64,000 nucleotides of DNA from Thioalkalivibrio thiocyanoxidans ARh2 (GTDB taxonomy: Bacteria > Pseudomonadota > Gammaproteobacteria > Ectothiorhodospirales > Ectothiorhodospiraceae). This document shows, in pieces, positions 48,431-58,684 of the stretch. The notes under the pieces were generated by a model. That model did not search any database. It was not told where the DNA came from and saw only the letters and a program-made list of their open reading frames with translations. Each line of letters starts with the position of its first letter. The stretch's first letter is position 1. Location: contig NZ_ARQK01000049.1 in the NCBI RefSeq assembly GCF_000385215.1, positions 1-64,000 on the forward strand. Reading direction: 5' to 3'. A program made the position numbers and the translations under genes.

Positions 48431-50089
48431 TCAGTCGGCAGCCGGCAGCCGCGGGCGCAGCCAGTCCAGCGTCGCGGCGGTGGCCGCGTCCGGCTGCCCA
48501 CCCTCGCCGCGCAGGGCCTGCAGGGCCTCGCCGGCCAGCTGCTTGCCAAGCTCCACGCCCCACTGGTCGAAGGCATTGATGCCCCAGAGCGTCGCGAGCA
48601 CATAGATCTTGTGCTCGTACAGCGCGATCAGTGCCCCGAACGTGGCCGGGTCGAGCTGCTCCAGCAGGATCACGGTGCTCGGCCGGTTGCCCGGGAAGGT
48701 GCGGTGCGGGGCCAGGGCATCGATCTGCTCGGGGGCGACCCCGGCCGCGGCCATCTCCGCGCGCACCGCGTCCTCGTCCTTGCCCAGCGCCAGGGCCTGC
48801 GCCTGCGCCACCAGGTTCGCCAGCAGCAGCGGGTGCTGGGCCGGCAGATCGTGCTCCGGCCGGGCCACGCCGATGAATTCCGCCGGGATCACCCGCGTGC
48901 CCTGATGCAGCAGCTGGAAGAACGCGTGCTGGCCATCAGTGCCGACCGCCCCCCAGACGATACTGCCGGTCTCCTCCTCCACCGGCCGGCCGTCCAGCCG
49001 CACCCGCTTGCCGAGACTCTCCATCTCCGCCTGCTGCAGATAGGCGGGCAGCAGGGCCAGGCGCTCGTCATAGGGCAGGACCGCGCGGGCGCAGGCCCCC
49101 AGCAGGTTCTGGTTCCAGTAATCGACCAGGGCCATGCGCACGGCGGCATTGCCGGCCAGGGTCGTGCCGCGCACGTGCTCGTCCATCGCATGCGCCCCGC
49201 CGAGGAAGGCGCGAAAGCCGTCCATGCCCAGCAGCAGCGCTACCGGCAGACCGATCACCGACCACACCGAATAGCGGCCGCCAACCCAGTCCCAAAAGCC
49301 AAACATGTTGGCCGGGTCGATCCCGAACTCCACCACCCGCTCGCGCGCGGTGGACACCGCGACGAAATGGCGCGCGACCGCCTCCTCGGGAAAACGGCCG
49401 AGCAGCCAGTCGCGCGCGGCGCGGGCATTGGTCAGGGTCTCCTGCGTACCGAAGGTCTTGGAGGCGACGATGAACAGGGTCGTCTCGGGGTCGGCCTCGC
49501 GCAGCTCGGCGGACAGCGCGGCACCATCCACGTTGGAGACAAAGCGCACGGTCAGGGGACCACCCTCGGCGGTCGGCCGGGCATGCGCGGCCAGTGCACG
49601 GCAGACCATGCGTGGCCCCAGGTCGGAGCCGCCGATGCCGATATTGATCACGCGCCGGATCGGCCGGGCGGTGTAGCCCGTGTGTTCGCCCGCGTGGACC
49701 CGGCGCACGAAGGTCTCCATGCGCTCGAGTTCGGCGTGCACCGGCCGGGCCAGATCCTCGCCTTCGACCTCGCAGCGAGCCCCGGGCGGCAGGCGCAGCG
49801 CCGAATGCAGGGCCGCGCGCCCTTCGGTGGTATTCACACGCTCGCCCGCGAACAGGCGTTCCAGCGCCCCGGCCACACCGCAATGCTCCGCATGCGCCGT
49901 CAGGGCCTGCCAGGCCGGGCCGTCCAGCCGCTGGCGCGTCCAGTCCAGCCGCAGCCCCGCGATCGCCTGCACATCCCGCTGCACCCGGCCCGCATCCTGT
50001 TCCAGCAGGCTTCGCAGGGGGTGCTCGTTCAGTCGCTCCGCATGTCCAGCCAGATCATCGTGCCGTACCGATCGGTTCCCTGACGCCAT
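48431..50089 (-). CDS. pgi: Glucose-6-phosphate isomerase
   Basis: 552 residues, cytoplasmic, interconverts glucose-6-P and fructose-6-P. GIGGSDLGPRMV, SKTFGTQET (phosphate loop), the GGRYSVWSVIGL segment, and the C-terminal FDQWGVELGKQLA with the catalytic Lys are all present. ATG 50089 has AGGAGC upstream. Divergent from glgA, so sugar supply and glycogen making share a promoter region. Confidence 0.97.
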   Translation of the reverse strand: MASGNRSVRHDDLAGHAERLNEHPLRSLLEQDAGRVQRDVQAIAGLRLDWTRQRLDGPAWQALTAHAEHCGVAGALERLFAGERVNTTEGRAALHSALRLPPGARCEVEGEDLARPVHAELERMETFVRRVHAGEHTGYTARPIRRVINIGIGGSDLGPRMVCRALAAHARPTAEGGPLTVRFVSNVDGAALSAELREADPETTLFIVASKTFGTQETLTNARAARDWLLGRFPEEAVARHFVAVSTARERVVEFGIDPANMFGFWDWVGGRYSVWSVIGLPVALLLGMDGFRAFLGGAHAMDEHVRGTTLAGNAAVRMALVDYWNQNLLGACARAVLPYDERLALLPAYLQQAEMESLGKRVRLDGRPVEEETGSIVWGAVGTDGQHAFFQLLHQGTRVIPAEFIGVARPEHDLPAQHPLLLANLVAQAQALALGKDEDAVRAEMAAAGVAPEQIDALAPHRTFPGNRPSTVILLEQLDPATFGALIALYEHKIYVLATLWGINAFDQWGVELGKQLAGEALQALRGEGGQPDAATAATLDWLRPRLPAAD

Positions 50090-50246
50090 CCGTGTGCTCC
50101 TCGCGATAGTGTTCCCAGATTGCAGTGCTCGATCCGGCGGTTCAATGCCCCCGCCCTGCGGGCCACCCCGTTCCATATTGCCGCGGGCGCCTGCGTTACA
50201 CTCTTGGAAACGCAACCGGGGCTTCCGGTTCCACCAGGGAAATATC

Positions 50247-51722
50247 ATGCGCATCCTTTTCGCCAGCAGCGAGGCCTACGGCCTGACCAAGACCGGGGGC
50301 CTCGCCGACGTCAGCGCCAGCCTGCCCGTCGCCCTGCGCCGGCGTCGGCAGGACGTGCGGCTGGTCGTGCCCGGCTATCCGGAGGCCTGCAGCCAGCTGG
50401 CCCACGCGCAACCCCTGCCCGGGCCCCCAGATGCGCCCTGGCAGCTGATTGAGGGCCATCTGCCCGGTACCAAACTGCCTGTCTACCTGGTCGACTGGCC
50501 GGAGTATTTCCAGCGGGCCGGCAACCCCTACAGCGCCAGCAATGGCATGGACTGGCCGGACAACGCCCAGCGTTTCGCCGGGTTCGCCCGGGCGATCACG
50601 GCCATCGCCCGCGACGAGGCCGGGCTCGACTGGGCACCGGAACTGGTGCACCTGAATGACTGGCAGACCGGCCTGGTCCCCATATTCCTGGACCCCGAAC
50701 GCAGCGGCGCCCCGCGCCCGCGAACGATCTTCACGATCCACAACCTCGCCTATCAGGGCCTGTTCCCGGCGCAGGCGATGGACGATCTGGGACTGCCGTC
50801 CGATTTATGGACCCCGGACGCCCTGGAGTTTCACGACCAGTTGTCGTTCATGAAGGCCGGGCTGGTGTTCGCCGATGCCATCACCACCGTCTCGCCCACC
50901 TACGCCGGCGAGATCCAGGAACCGGAATCGGGCATGGGCCTGGACGGCGTGCTGCGCGCCCGCGCCGAGGATCTCTACGGCATCCTGAACGGGGTCGACT
51001 ACCGCGCCTGGGATCCCTCCCGCGATCGCCATATCGCCCGGCACTACTCGGCAGAGGACCTGGCCGGCAAGGCCGAGAACAAGGCCGCCCTGCAAAAACG
51101 CATGGGACTGGACGTGGACCCCGACGTACCGCTGCTCGGGCATGTCGGGCGCATGGTCGAGCAAAAGGGCGTGGACCTGATCCATGCGGCCTGCACCCCG
51201 TTGCTGGAGGCCGGTCGCGTGCAGCTCGCATTGGTCGGTTCCGGACAGAAGGACCTGGAGCACGCGACCGGCGCCCTGGCGCGGACCTACACCGGCCGCG
51301 TCGGGGTACATATCGGCTACGACGAGCCGCTGGCGCACCAGATCGAGGCCGGTTCCGACCTGTTTCTGATGCCCTCGCGCTTCGAGCCTTGCGGCCTGAA
51401 CCAGATGTACAGCCTGCGCTACGGCACCCCGCCGGTGGTGCATGCCACCGGGGGTCTGGCGGACACCGTAGTGGACGCCACTGCCGAGCACCTGGCCGAT
51501 GGCACGGCCACCGGGTTCAGCTTCACGCCGGACACGGTCAGTGCGCTGACACAGAGCCTGGAACGCGCCCTCGAGCTCTACCACCAGCGCGCCGACGGGC
51601 GCTGGGAACAGCTCCAGCGCACCGGCATGAGCCAGGAATTCGACTGGGGCACCAGCGCCGAGTGCTACCTCGCCCTGTATCGCCAGCTGGCTCCCCGCAA
51701 GCGCCAGGCTACGACGGCCTGA
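50247..51722 (+). CDS. glgA: Glycogen synthase
   Basis: 491 residues, GT5 glycosyltransferase using ADP-glucose. N-terminal KTGGLADV at 15-22 binds ADP-glucose; FTIHNLAYQGLF, GILNGVDYRAWDP and the C-terminal PSRFEPCGLNQMYSLRYG motif are conserved. Full length. No glgB/C/P neighbours, so this is an isolated member of the pathway. Confidence 0.96.
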   Translation: MRILFASSEAYGLTKTGGLADVSASLPVALRRRRQDVRLVVPGYPEACSQLAHAQPLPGPPDAPWQLIEGHLPGTKLPVYLVDWPEYFQRAGNPYSASNGMDWPDNAQRFAGFARAITAIARDEAGLDWAPELVHLNDWQTGLVPIFLDPERSGAPRPRTIFTIHNLAYQGLFPAQAMDDLGLPSDLWTPDALEFHDQLSFMKAGLVFADAITTVSPTYAGEIQEPESGMGLDGVLRARAEDLYGILNGVDYRAWDPSRDRHIARHYSAEDLAGKAENKAALQKRMGLDVDPDVPLLGHVGRMVEQKGVDLIHAACTPLLEAGRVQLALVGSGQKDLEHATGALARTYTGRVGVHIGYDEPLAHQIEAGSDLFLMPSRFEPCGLNQMYSLRYGTPPVVHATGGLADTVVDATAEHLADGTATGFSFTPDTVSALTQSLERALELYHQRADGRWEQLQRTGMSQEFDWGTSAECYLALYRQLAPRKRQATTA

Positions 51723-51729
51723 TCTGCGC

Positions 51730-51735
51730 TATAAT
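51730..51735 (+). promoter_or_regulatory. Candidate -10 box of a ppc promoter
   Basis: A perfect TATAAT in otherwise very GC-rich DNA, 8 bases past the glgA stop and 72 before the ppc start. A matching -35 is not clear. Transcription from here would put the hairpin at 51766-51788 in the 5' leader. Confidence 0.45.
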
Positions 51736-51765
51736 AATGGTCTTTTCGCGCGTGCAACGATCCCC

Positions 51766-51788
51766 AAGGCCGGCCCAGCGCCGGCCTT
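51766..51788. other. Hairpin in the glgA-ppc spacer
   Basis: AAGGCCGG-CCCAGCG-CCGGCCTT, a perfect 8-bp stem, 18 bases before the ppc ATG. It lacks a U-run. Could be a weak glgA terminator or a leader structure near the ppc ribosome-binding site (AGAAGGG). Confidence 0.5.
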
Positions 51789-51806
51789 GTGCTTGCAGAA
51801 GGGCCT

Positions 51807-54647
51807 ATGACTCAGAGCGACCAAGACGACCGATTCCTGCCCAAGGACAAGGAACTGCGCGCCCGCGTGCGCCTGTTCGGCGAACTGCTGGGTAACGTGA
51901 TCCGCAAGCTGGAAGGCCAGACCGTGTTCGACGCGGTGGAAAAACTCCGCCGTGGTTTTGTGAGCCTGCGCAAGGAAGAAGACCCTGAGCTGCGCCAGCG
52001 CCTGATGGCGGACATCACGCACTTCGATGCGGCCCTGACCGAGCGCGTAATCCGAGCGTTCAGCATCTACTTCAGCCTGGTCAACATCGCCGAGGAGGAC
52101 CTGTTCTACCGCTGGCGGCGCGCCCAGGTCTCCAGCGGCGAACCGCTGTGGACCGGCTCGTTCGACCAGACGCTGCGCGAACTGCACGACGAGGGCGTGA
52201 CCGCCGCCGAGCTGGAGCAGCTTCTCTCGGAACTCCACTACCAGCCGGTGTTCACCGCGCACCCCACCGAGGCCCGTCGCCGGACCACGATGGAGAACCA
52301 GCGCCGGGTGTTCGAGACAGCCGACCGCCTCAACCAGCCGGGGCTGGGCGAGGACGAACGCCGGCTCATCATCGAGGAGCTGGAGACCCAGATCCAGTTG
52401 TTGTGGCGCACCAACGAAGTGCGCGTGAAAAAGCCGCAGGTGCAGGACGAGATCAAGTACGGGCTGTTCTATTTCGAGGAGAGCCTGTTCGAGGCGATAC
52501 CGCAGTCCTACCGCTTCCTGGAGAAGGCGATCCGGCGCATCTACGGCGTGCACGCCGACGGCAGCCTGCCGGTGCGCATCCCGGCCTTTCTGCACTTCGG
52601 TTCCTGGATCGGCAGTGACCGCGACGGCAACCCGAACGTCACCCCGGAAGTCACCGAACTGGCCTGCCGCCTGGCGATGGAGCAGGTCCTGCGTGAATAC
52701 ATCAAGCGGGTGAACCACCTGCGCAATGTCCTGACCCACTCGGCCTACATGTGCCAGCCGTCACAGGTATTCCTCGACAGCCTGGACGCCGACAGCAACA
52801 TCGCCAACGCCGTCTTCCATGGCGCCTCCGACCGCTTCGAGAGCGAACCCTACCGGCGCAAGCTGTACATCATGCGCTATCGCCTGCGCGAGACGCTGGG
52901 GACGGTCTGCCGCCGCATCCAGGGCGAGGCGGCCGTACTGCCGACCAACAGCACCTACGCCAACGCCGATGCCTTCCTGCAGGACCTGAACCTGATCCGC
53001 GACTCGCTGATCAGCCATGGCGACCGCAACATCGCCTCCGGCGCGCTGACCGACCTGATCCGCCTGGTCGAGACCTGCGGCTTCCACCTGCACCACCTGG
53101 ATGTGCGCCAGGAGTCCACGGTCCACAGCGAGGCCGTCACCCAGTTGCTGCAGCAACTGGCCCCGGAAGACGACTACAACGCGCTGGACGAGACCGGCCG
53201 CCAGAAGGTGCTGAGTGACCTGATTGCAGCCCCGTCACTGCCCGAGCTGAACCGCGAGGCCCTCGGCGAGAGCGCGCTGGAGACCCTGCGCGTGTTCGAG
53301 GTCATCCAGGCGATGCGTCGCGAGATCGGCCCGAATGGCATCGGCACCTACGTGATCTCGATGACCCACGCCGCCTCGCATGTATTGGAGGTCCTGCTGC
53401 TGGGCCGCCTGGCGGGTCTGGCCGGCGAGGACGAGAACGGCGAGCCGTTCTGTCACCTGCGCATCTCGCCGCTGTTCGAGACCATCGAAGACCTGCTGCA
53501 TGTCGAGGACGTGCTGGAAGGCCTGCTGTCCAACCCCGTGTATGCCCGCCTGCTGGCCGCCTCCGGCAACATCCAGGACGTGATGCTCGGCTACTCCGAC
53601 TCGTGCAAGGACGGTGGCATCCTCGCCTCCTCCTGGAACCTCTACGAGGCCCAGAAGAAGATCGTCGGTATCACCGACCGCTTCGGCGTGCGCTGCCAGC
53701 TGTTCCACGGGCGTGGCGGCACCGTCGGGCGCGGCGGCGGCCCGACCCACGAATCCATTCTCGCCCAGCCCCCGGCCACCGTGCAGGGCCGGATCAAGTT
53801 CACCGAGCAGGGCGAGGTGCTGTCGTACAAGTACTCCAACGTGGAGACGGCGGTCTACGAACTGGGCATGGGCGCGACGGGATTGATGCTCGCCTCGCGC
53901 AGCCTGATCCGCCCGGCGCGCCAGGACCGCGATGACTACCGCGCGACCATGGACGAACTGGCCCGCGCCGGCGAGGACGCCTACCGCGACCTGATCGACC
54001 GCACCCCGGGGATCCTCGACTACTTCTACGAGATCACGCCGGTACAGGAGATCGGCTTCCTGAATATCGGCTCGCGCCCCTCGCACCGGCGCAAGACGGA
54101 TCGCTCCAAGAGCTCGATCCGCGCAATACCCTGGGTGTTCGGCTGGGCGCAGTCACGCCATACCCTGCCTGCCTGGTACGGGATCGGTTCAGCCCTGCAA
54201 CAGTGGCGCGGCGACAACCCGGAACGTCTGGAACAGCTGCAGCGGATGTACCAGGAATGGCCGTTCTTCCGCTCCCTGCTGTCGAACTGCCAGATGGCGC
54301 TCACCAAGGCCGACATGCGCACCGCGGCCGAGTACGCGCGCCTTTGCAGCGACCCGGAACTGGCCGAGCGGCTGTACTCGCGCGTGCGCGAGGAACACAC
54401 GCGCACGGTCAACGAGGTCCTGCGCGTGGCCCGGCTGGACAACCTGATGAACGAGACACCGCTCCTGGCGCGCTCGCTGCAACGGCGCAACCCGTATCTG
54501 GACCCGCTCAACAGCATCCAGATCCACCTGCTGCGCGAGTCCCGCCAGTTCGACGCCCACGCCGACGACGGCGCGGACAACCCCTGGCTGTCGCCCCTGC
54601 TGCGCTCGATCAACGCCATCGCCGCCGGGATGCGCAACACCGGCTGA
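51807..54647 (+). CDS. ppc: Phosphoenolpyruvate carboxylase
   Basis: 946 residues; makes oxaloacetate from PEP and bicarbonate. Catalytic His152 in TAHPTEARR, GYSDSCKDGG near 597, GRGGTVGRGGGP near 635, and the carboxylase C-terminus MRNTG, as in bacterial PEPC. Refills the TCA cycle, important in autotrophs with an incomplete cycle. Start ATG 51807. Confidence 0.97.
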   Translation: MTQSDQDDRFLPKDKELRARVRLFGELLGNVIRKLEGQTVFDAVEKLRRGFVSLRKEEDPELRQRLMADITHFDAALTERVIRAFSIYFSLVNIAEEDLFYRWRRAQVSSGEPLWTGSFDQTLRELHDEGVTAAELEQLLSELHYQPVFTAHPTEARRRTTMENQRRVFETADRLNQPGLGEDERRLIIEELETQIQLLWRTNEVRVKKPQVQDEIKYGLFYFEESLFEAIPQSYRFLEKAIRRIYGVHADGSLPVRIPAFLHFGSWIGSDRDGNPNVTPEVTELACRLAMEQVLREYIKRVNHLRNVLTHSAYMCQPSQVFLDSLDADSNIANAVFHGASDRFESEPYRRKLYIMRYRLRETLGTVCRRIQGEAAVLPTNSTYANADAFLQDLNLIRDSLISHGDRNIASGALTDLIRLVETCGFHLHHLDVRQESTVHSEAVTQLLQQLAPEDDYNALDETGRQKVLSDLIAAPSLPELNREALGESALETLRVFEVIQAMRREIGPNGIGTYVISMTHAASHVLEVLLLGRLAGLAGEDENGEPFCHLRISPLFETIEDLLHVEDVLEGLLSNPVYARLLAASGNIQDVMLGYSDSCKDGGILASSWNLYEAQKKIVGITDRFGVRCQLFHGRGGTVGRGGGPTHESILAQPPATVQGRIKFTEQGEVLSYKYSNVETAVYELGMGATGLMLASRSLIRPARQDRDDYRATMDELARAGEDAYRDLIDRTPGILDYFYEITPVQEIGFLNIGSRPSHRRKTDRSKSSIRAIPWVFGWAQSRHTLPAWYGIGSALQQWRGDNPERLEQLQRMYQEWPFFRSLLSNCQMALTKADMRTAAEYARLCSDPELAERLYSRVREEHTRTVNEVLRVARLDNLMNETPLLARSLQRRNPYLDPLNSIQIHLLRESRQFDAHADDGADNPWLSPLLRSINAIAAGMRNTG

Positions 54648-54715
54648 ACGGCGCTACCCACTGCCCCTGCCGACCCGTGGGGGCGGCGCGCACATCCATG
54701 CGTTAGAATCGCAGC

Positions 54716-54997
54716 ATGCGCCTGCTGCTGCTCATTGTTGCCATCGTCGCCATCTTTCTGGCGGTCCGCACCCTGGTGCGCTCCACCGGCGCACGCAAGA
54801 AGCCCGTCTCGCGCGACGCCCGCCCCGAGCGCCTGAAGGAAGGCGGTGCGGTGATCCGCTGTGCCTTCTGTGGCGTACACGTCCCGGAGGCCGAGGCCTA
54901 CCGCGATGGCGATCGCCTGTACTGCTCCCCGCAACACGCCCAGGTCGACCGCAACCGGCAGAACACCGGGTCCGGCTCCGACTCGGGCCCCGACTGA
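54716..54997 (+). CDS. PP0621 family protein
   Basis: 93 residues. One N-terminal membrane helix (about 2-18) followed by a small zinc-ribbon-like domain: CAFCG, then YCSPQH, with a disordered Gly/Ser/Asp tail. The family is found just before pilS-pilR in Pseudomonas, the same order as here. Function unknown. It starts at ATG 54716. Confidence 0.9.
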   Translation: MRLLLLIVAIVAIFLAVRTLVRSTGARKKPVSRDARPERLKEGGAVIRCAFCGVHVPEAEAYRDGDRLYCSPQHAQVDRNRQNTGSGSDSGPD

Positions 54998-55018
54998 CTG
55001 ACCGGGAGGTCGGCATTC

Positions 55019-56653
55019 ATGGGGGAGCCCATCGCGCTTGATGCCGACACGCGCCGCTCGGCCTGGCTGTTCGCACTCTATCGAGTCTTTGTCGCCAGCG
55101 TCCTGCTGATCCTGGGACTAATCCCCGAGGGTCCGGTGGGGCTGCACGCCGCGGCCCCGGAGATGTATCCGGCAGTCGCCGGCGGCTATCTGGTCTTTGC
55201 GCTGTTTGTCGCGGCGATGACCTGGCACCCGACCCGCGATCCCGCCACGACCAGCCTGGCGACCCTGGCGCTGCTGGGCGGGATTGGCGACACGATCAGC
55301 CTGGTCGCGCTGGTCCTGGTCGCCGGTGGTGTAGGCACCGGCATCGGCCTGTTGCTGATCCCCGCGGTGGTGGCCGCCACCCTGCTCTCCGGCGGACGCC
55401 TGAGCCTGTCGCTGGCGGCCGTGGCCACCCTGGGCCTGCTCACAGCCGAAGCAGCCGCGATTGTCCTGCTGGGCCAGGATGGCTCGGGCCTGACACAGGC
55501 CGGGCTGCTCGGTGCCACGCTCTTTGCCGCCGGGCTGCTGGCGCGGCACGTCGCACGCCGCGCGGGGGCGACCCGCGCCCAGGTCGAGCGTCAGGAAGAG
55601 GACCTTGCCAGTCTCGCCGAGCTCAACGCCCAGATCATCGCGCGCATGAGCGCCGGGGTCATCGCGGTCGACCCGGATGGCGAGATCCGCTCGATCAACG
55701 AGGCCGCTCGCCGCCTGCTCCCGCCCCGTCCCGGCCGCCAGCTCGCCGCGATCTCGCCCTCGCTGGCCCGGCTGGTCGAGCAATGGCAAAAGGCCGGGAT
55801 GCGCACGGACACGCAACAGCTGCCGGGGGATCGTGACCAGCCCGCCCTGCAGGTCCGCCTGACTCCTCTGGGCGAGCGCGGGACGCTGCTGATCCTCGAG
55901 GATCTCGCGGAGATCCAGCGCCAGGCGCAGGCCAGCAAGCTGCAGGCCCTAGGTCGGCTGACCGCGAGCATCGCGCACGAGATCCGCAACCCGCTGGGTG
56001 CGATCAGTCACAGCGCCCAGCTGCTCGCCGAATCGCCCCAGCTGACCCGACCCGACCAGCGCCTGCTGACCATCATCAACAAGCAGAGCAAGCGCGTGAA
56101 CGAGCTGATCTCCAACGTGCTGAGCCTGTCGCGGCGCGATACCGGGCAACGCGAGCGCCTGAACCTGCAGGAGTTTCTCGACCGCTTCGTCGACGAATTC
56201 TGCGGCGCGATGCAGATCCCTCGCGTCGCGCTGCACGCCAGGGTCGAGCCGCATGACTCCGAGGTGCTGTTCGACCCGTCGCAGTTGAACCAGGTCCTGT
56301 GGAACCTGTGCACCAATGCCCGCGTGCACGGTGGCCACGACCAGCCGGGCGCACCGCCGATCGTGCTGCGTGGCGGGGCCGGGCAGGTCGCCCGTGTTGT
56401 CAGCCTCGACGTGCTCGACGCGGGTCCCGGCATTCCGCCGGACCAGCGTTCCGACCTGTTCGAACCGTTCGTCTCGGGCAGCAACGGGGGCTCCGGGCTG
56501 GGCCTGTACATCTCGCGCATGTTGTGCGAGAACAACGGGGCAACCCTGGAATACGTCAGCACACCCACCGGCGGGTGCTTCCGCATCCTGTTCGCCCCGA
56601 CTGAAGGCAGCACGGAAGCATCGTCGACGGAGTCCGCGAGGGAACGCGCATGA
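55019..56653 (+). CDS. pilS: Sensor histidine kinase PilS
   Basis: 544 residues. Six membrane helices in residues about 20-175, a PAS-like domain (about 205-300), a HisKA with phosphorylated His320 in ASIAHEIRNPLG, and an HATPase domain (NLCTNARVHGG, DAGPGIP, GSGLGLY). Matches PilS, which senses pilin levels and controls type IV pili. It ends overlapping pilR by 4 bases. Confidence 0.93.
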   Translation: MGEPIALDADTRRSAWLFALYRVFVASVLLILGLIPEGPVGLHAAAPEMYPAVAGGYLVFALFVAAMTWHPTRDPATTSLATLALLGGIGDTISLVALVLVAGGVGTGIGLLLIPAVVAATLLSGGRLSLSLAAVATLGLLTAEAAAIVLLGQDGSGLTQAGLLGATLFAAGLLARHVARRAGATRAQVERQEEDLASLAELNAQIIARMSAGVIAVDPDGEIRSINEAARRLLPPRPGRQLAAISPSLARLVEQWQKAGMRTDTQQLPGDRDQPALQVRLTPLGERGTLLILEDLAEIQRQAQASKLQALGRLTASIAHEIRNPLGAISHSAQLLAESPQLTRPDQRLLTIINKQSKRVNELISNVLSLSRRDTGQRERLNLQEFLDRFVDEFCGAMQIPRVALHARVEPHDSEVLFDPSQLNQVLWNLCTNARVHGGHDQPGAPPIVLRGGAGQVARVVSLDVLDAGPGIPPDQRSDLFEPFVSGSNGGSGLGLYISRMLCENNGATLEYVSTPTGGCFRILFAPTEGSTEASSTESARERA

Positions 56654-58077
56654 GCATTCGCCACGTCCTGGTCGTGGACGACGAACCGGACATCTGCGAA
56701 CTCCTCGAGATCACCCTCTCCCGCATGGGGATCGAGGCCACCACGACCGAACGCCTGAACGGGGCGCGCGAACTGCTCGCCAAGCAGGACTTCGATCTCT
56801 GCCTGACCGACATGCGCCTGCCCGATGGCGACGGGCTGGACCTGGTGCGCCACATCCAGGGGAAGCGCCCGGACCTTCCCGTGGCCGTGATCACCGCCCA
56901 TGGGAGCGTGGACACCGCCGTCCAGGCCCTGAAGCTGGGCGCATTCGACTTCGTCAGCAAGCCGGTGGACCTGCAGCAGCTGCGCGAACTGATCGACACC
57001 GCGCTGCGAATGGAACCCGCCCCCGACCTGCCCGGCGCACTCAATGCCGACACAGCCCCGGTGGTCGCCACCAGCACCCGCACCGACAGCCCCCTGCTCG
57101 GTCAGGCCCCGCCGATGCAGAGCCTGCGCGCGACGATCCAGAAGCTGGCGCGCAGCCAGGCGCCGGTGTTCATCCGCGGCGAATCCGGCTCCGGAAAGGA
57201 GCTGGTGGCGCGCGAGATCCATCGCCTGGGGCCGCGCAGCGATCGCCCGTTCGTGCCGGTCAATTGCGGGGCGATCCCCGGCGAACTGATGGAGAGCGAG
57301 TTCTTCGGCCACCGCAAGGGGGCCTTCACCGGGGCCACGCAAGATCACACCGGGCTGTTCCAGGCCGCCAGCGGCGGCACGCTGTTTCTCGACGAGGTCG
57401 CCGACCTGCCGCTGCCCATGCAGGTCAAGCTGCTGCGCGCGATCCAGGAACGCGCGATCAAGCCCGTCGGGGGCACGCGCGAGATCCCGGTAGACGTGCG
57501 CCTGTTGTCGGCCACGCACCACGACCTGGAGCGCGCGGTGACCGAGGGGCGCTTCCGCCAGGATCTCTACTACCGCCTGAACGTGATCGAACTGAAGGTC
57601 CCCGCCCTGCGCGAACGGCGCGAGGACATCCCGGCGCTGGCCCAGTCCGTGCTGGCCCGGATCAGCGAGCAGTGGAGTACCGAACCGCTGGACCTGGCGC
57701 CGGACGCGCTCGAGGCCCTGGCCCGGCATCCCTTCCCGGGGAACGTGCGCGAACTGGAGAACATCCTCGAACGCGCGGCCACCCTCAGCGAGGGCCCCAC
57801 GATTCACGCCGACAGCATTGACCTACCCCGTTCCGCACATGGCGAACCCTTGCCATCGGCCGAGGCCCCGGGCTTTGTACCCCCCCCGCCCCGGCGCGAG
57901 ATACCGACGGCAACGGCGGACGACGTCGCCCTGGACCAGCGCCTGGCCGAGCAGGAACGCCAGGCCATCGCCACGGCCCTGCAGCAGACCGGCGGCAACC
58001 GCACGGCGGCGGCACGCCTGCTCGGGCTCAGCTTTCGCCAGCTGCGCTATCGACTCAAGAAGCTTGGGATCGAGTGA
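56650..58077 (+). CDS. pilR: NtrC-family response regulator PilR
   Basis: 475 residues. The receiver domain has Asp54 (TDMRLPDG); the AAA+ sigma-54 domain has GESGSGKE near 176-183 and GAFTGAT, and an HTH at the C-terminus ([19 protein letters not shown]). Close in wording to Pseudomonas PilR throughout. It switches on pilA with RpoN. No pilin gene is in the window. Confidence 0.94.
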   Translation: MSIRHVLVVDDEPDICELLEITLSRMGIEATTTERLNGARELLAKQDFDLCLTDMRLPDGDGLDLVRHIQGKRPDLPVAVITAHGSVDTAVQALKLGAFDFVSKPVDLQQLRELIDTALRMEPAPDLPGALNADTAPVVATSTRTDSPLLGQAPPMQSLRATIQKLARSQAPVFIRGESGSGKELVAREIHRLGPRSDRPFVPVNCGAIPGELMESEFFGHRKGAFTGATQDHTGLFQAASGGTLFLDEVADLPLPMQVKLLRAIQERAIKPVGGTREIPVDVRLLSATHHDLERAVTEGRFRQDLYYRLNVIELKVPALRERREDIPALAQSVLARISEQWSTEPLDLAPDALEALARHPFPGNVRELENILERAATLSEGPTIHADSIDLPRSAHGEPLPSAEAPGFVPPPPRREIPTATADDVALDQRLAEQERQAIATALQQTGGNRTAAARLLGLSFRQLRYRLKKLGIE

Positions 58078-58087
58078 GAGGGACGTA

Positions 58088-58684
58088 TCAGGCGCGGCGC
58101 AGCGGCGGGTCGGGGATCTCCGCCAGCCACTGCTCCAGTTCGAACAGCGGAAGCCCGACCACATTGGTATAGGAACCGGCGATCCATTCGACAAAGGCGG
58201 CACCGCGCCCCTGGATCGCATAGGCCCCGGCCTTGCCGCGCGGCTCGCCCGTCGCCCAGTAACGCTCGATGTCGGATGGCGTCAGCGGCCGCATGCGTAC
58301 GCGGGTCGTCACGGTGCGCGCCCGCATGGATTCACCGGGCCGGCCCAGCGCCATCCCGGACACCACCCGGTGCTCCCCGCCGGAGAGGCGCTGCAGCATG
58401 GCCGCGGCATCGGCGAAATCCGCGGGCTTTCCCAGGGCCTCGTCATCCACGACCACCACGGTATCCGCCGCCAGCACCCACTGCCCCGGGATGCCGCGCT
58501 CGAGGGCCGCCTCCGCCTTGGCGATGGCGAGGCGCTCGACCAGCACCTCCGGTGACTCGCCCGGGCGCGGCGTCTCGTCCACGTCCATCGGGGCCACCTC
58601 GAAGGCGAGCTGGATCTGCTCCAGCAGTTCGCGGCGGCGCGGGGAGGCGGAGGCCAGCAGCAGCGGATGCGGCACGGGCGTCAC
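58088..58684 (-). CDS. maf: Maf family nucleoside triphosphate pyrophosphatase
   Basis: 198 residues. LLASASPRRRELLEQ at the N-terminus and ADTVVVVDDEALGKP with catalytic Asp are family marks; VVGLPLF near the end. House-cleaning dTTP/UTP or 7-methyl-GTP pyrophosphatase (YhdE/YceF-type; which one is not decided). GTG 58684 overlaps the rlmH stop (GTGA); GTG 58675 is the alternative. Confidence 0.93.
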   Translation of the reverse strand: MTPVPHPLLLASASPRRRELLEQIQLAFEVAPMDVDETPRPGESPEVLVERLAIAKAEAALERGIPGQWVLAADTVVVVDDEALGKPADFADAAAMLQRLSGGEHRVVSGMALGRPGESMRARTVTTRVRMRPLTPSDIERYWATGEPRGKAGAYAIQGRGAAFVEWIAGSYTNVVGLPLFELEQWLAEIPDPPLRRA

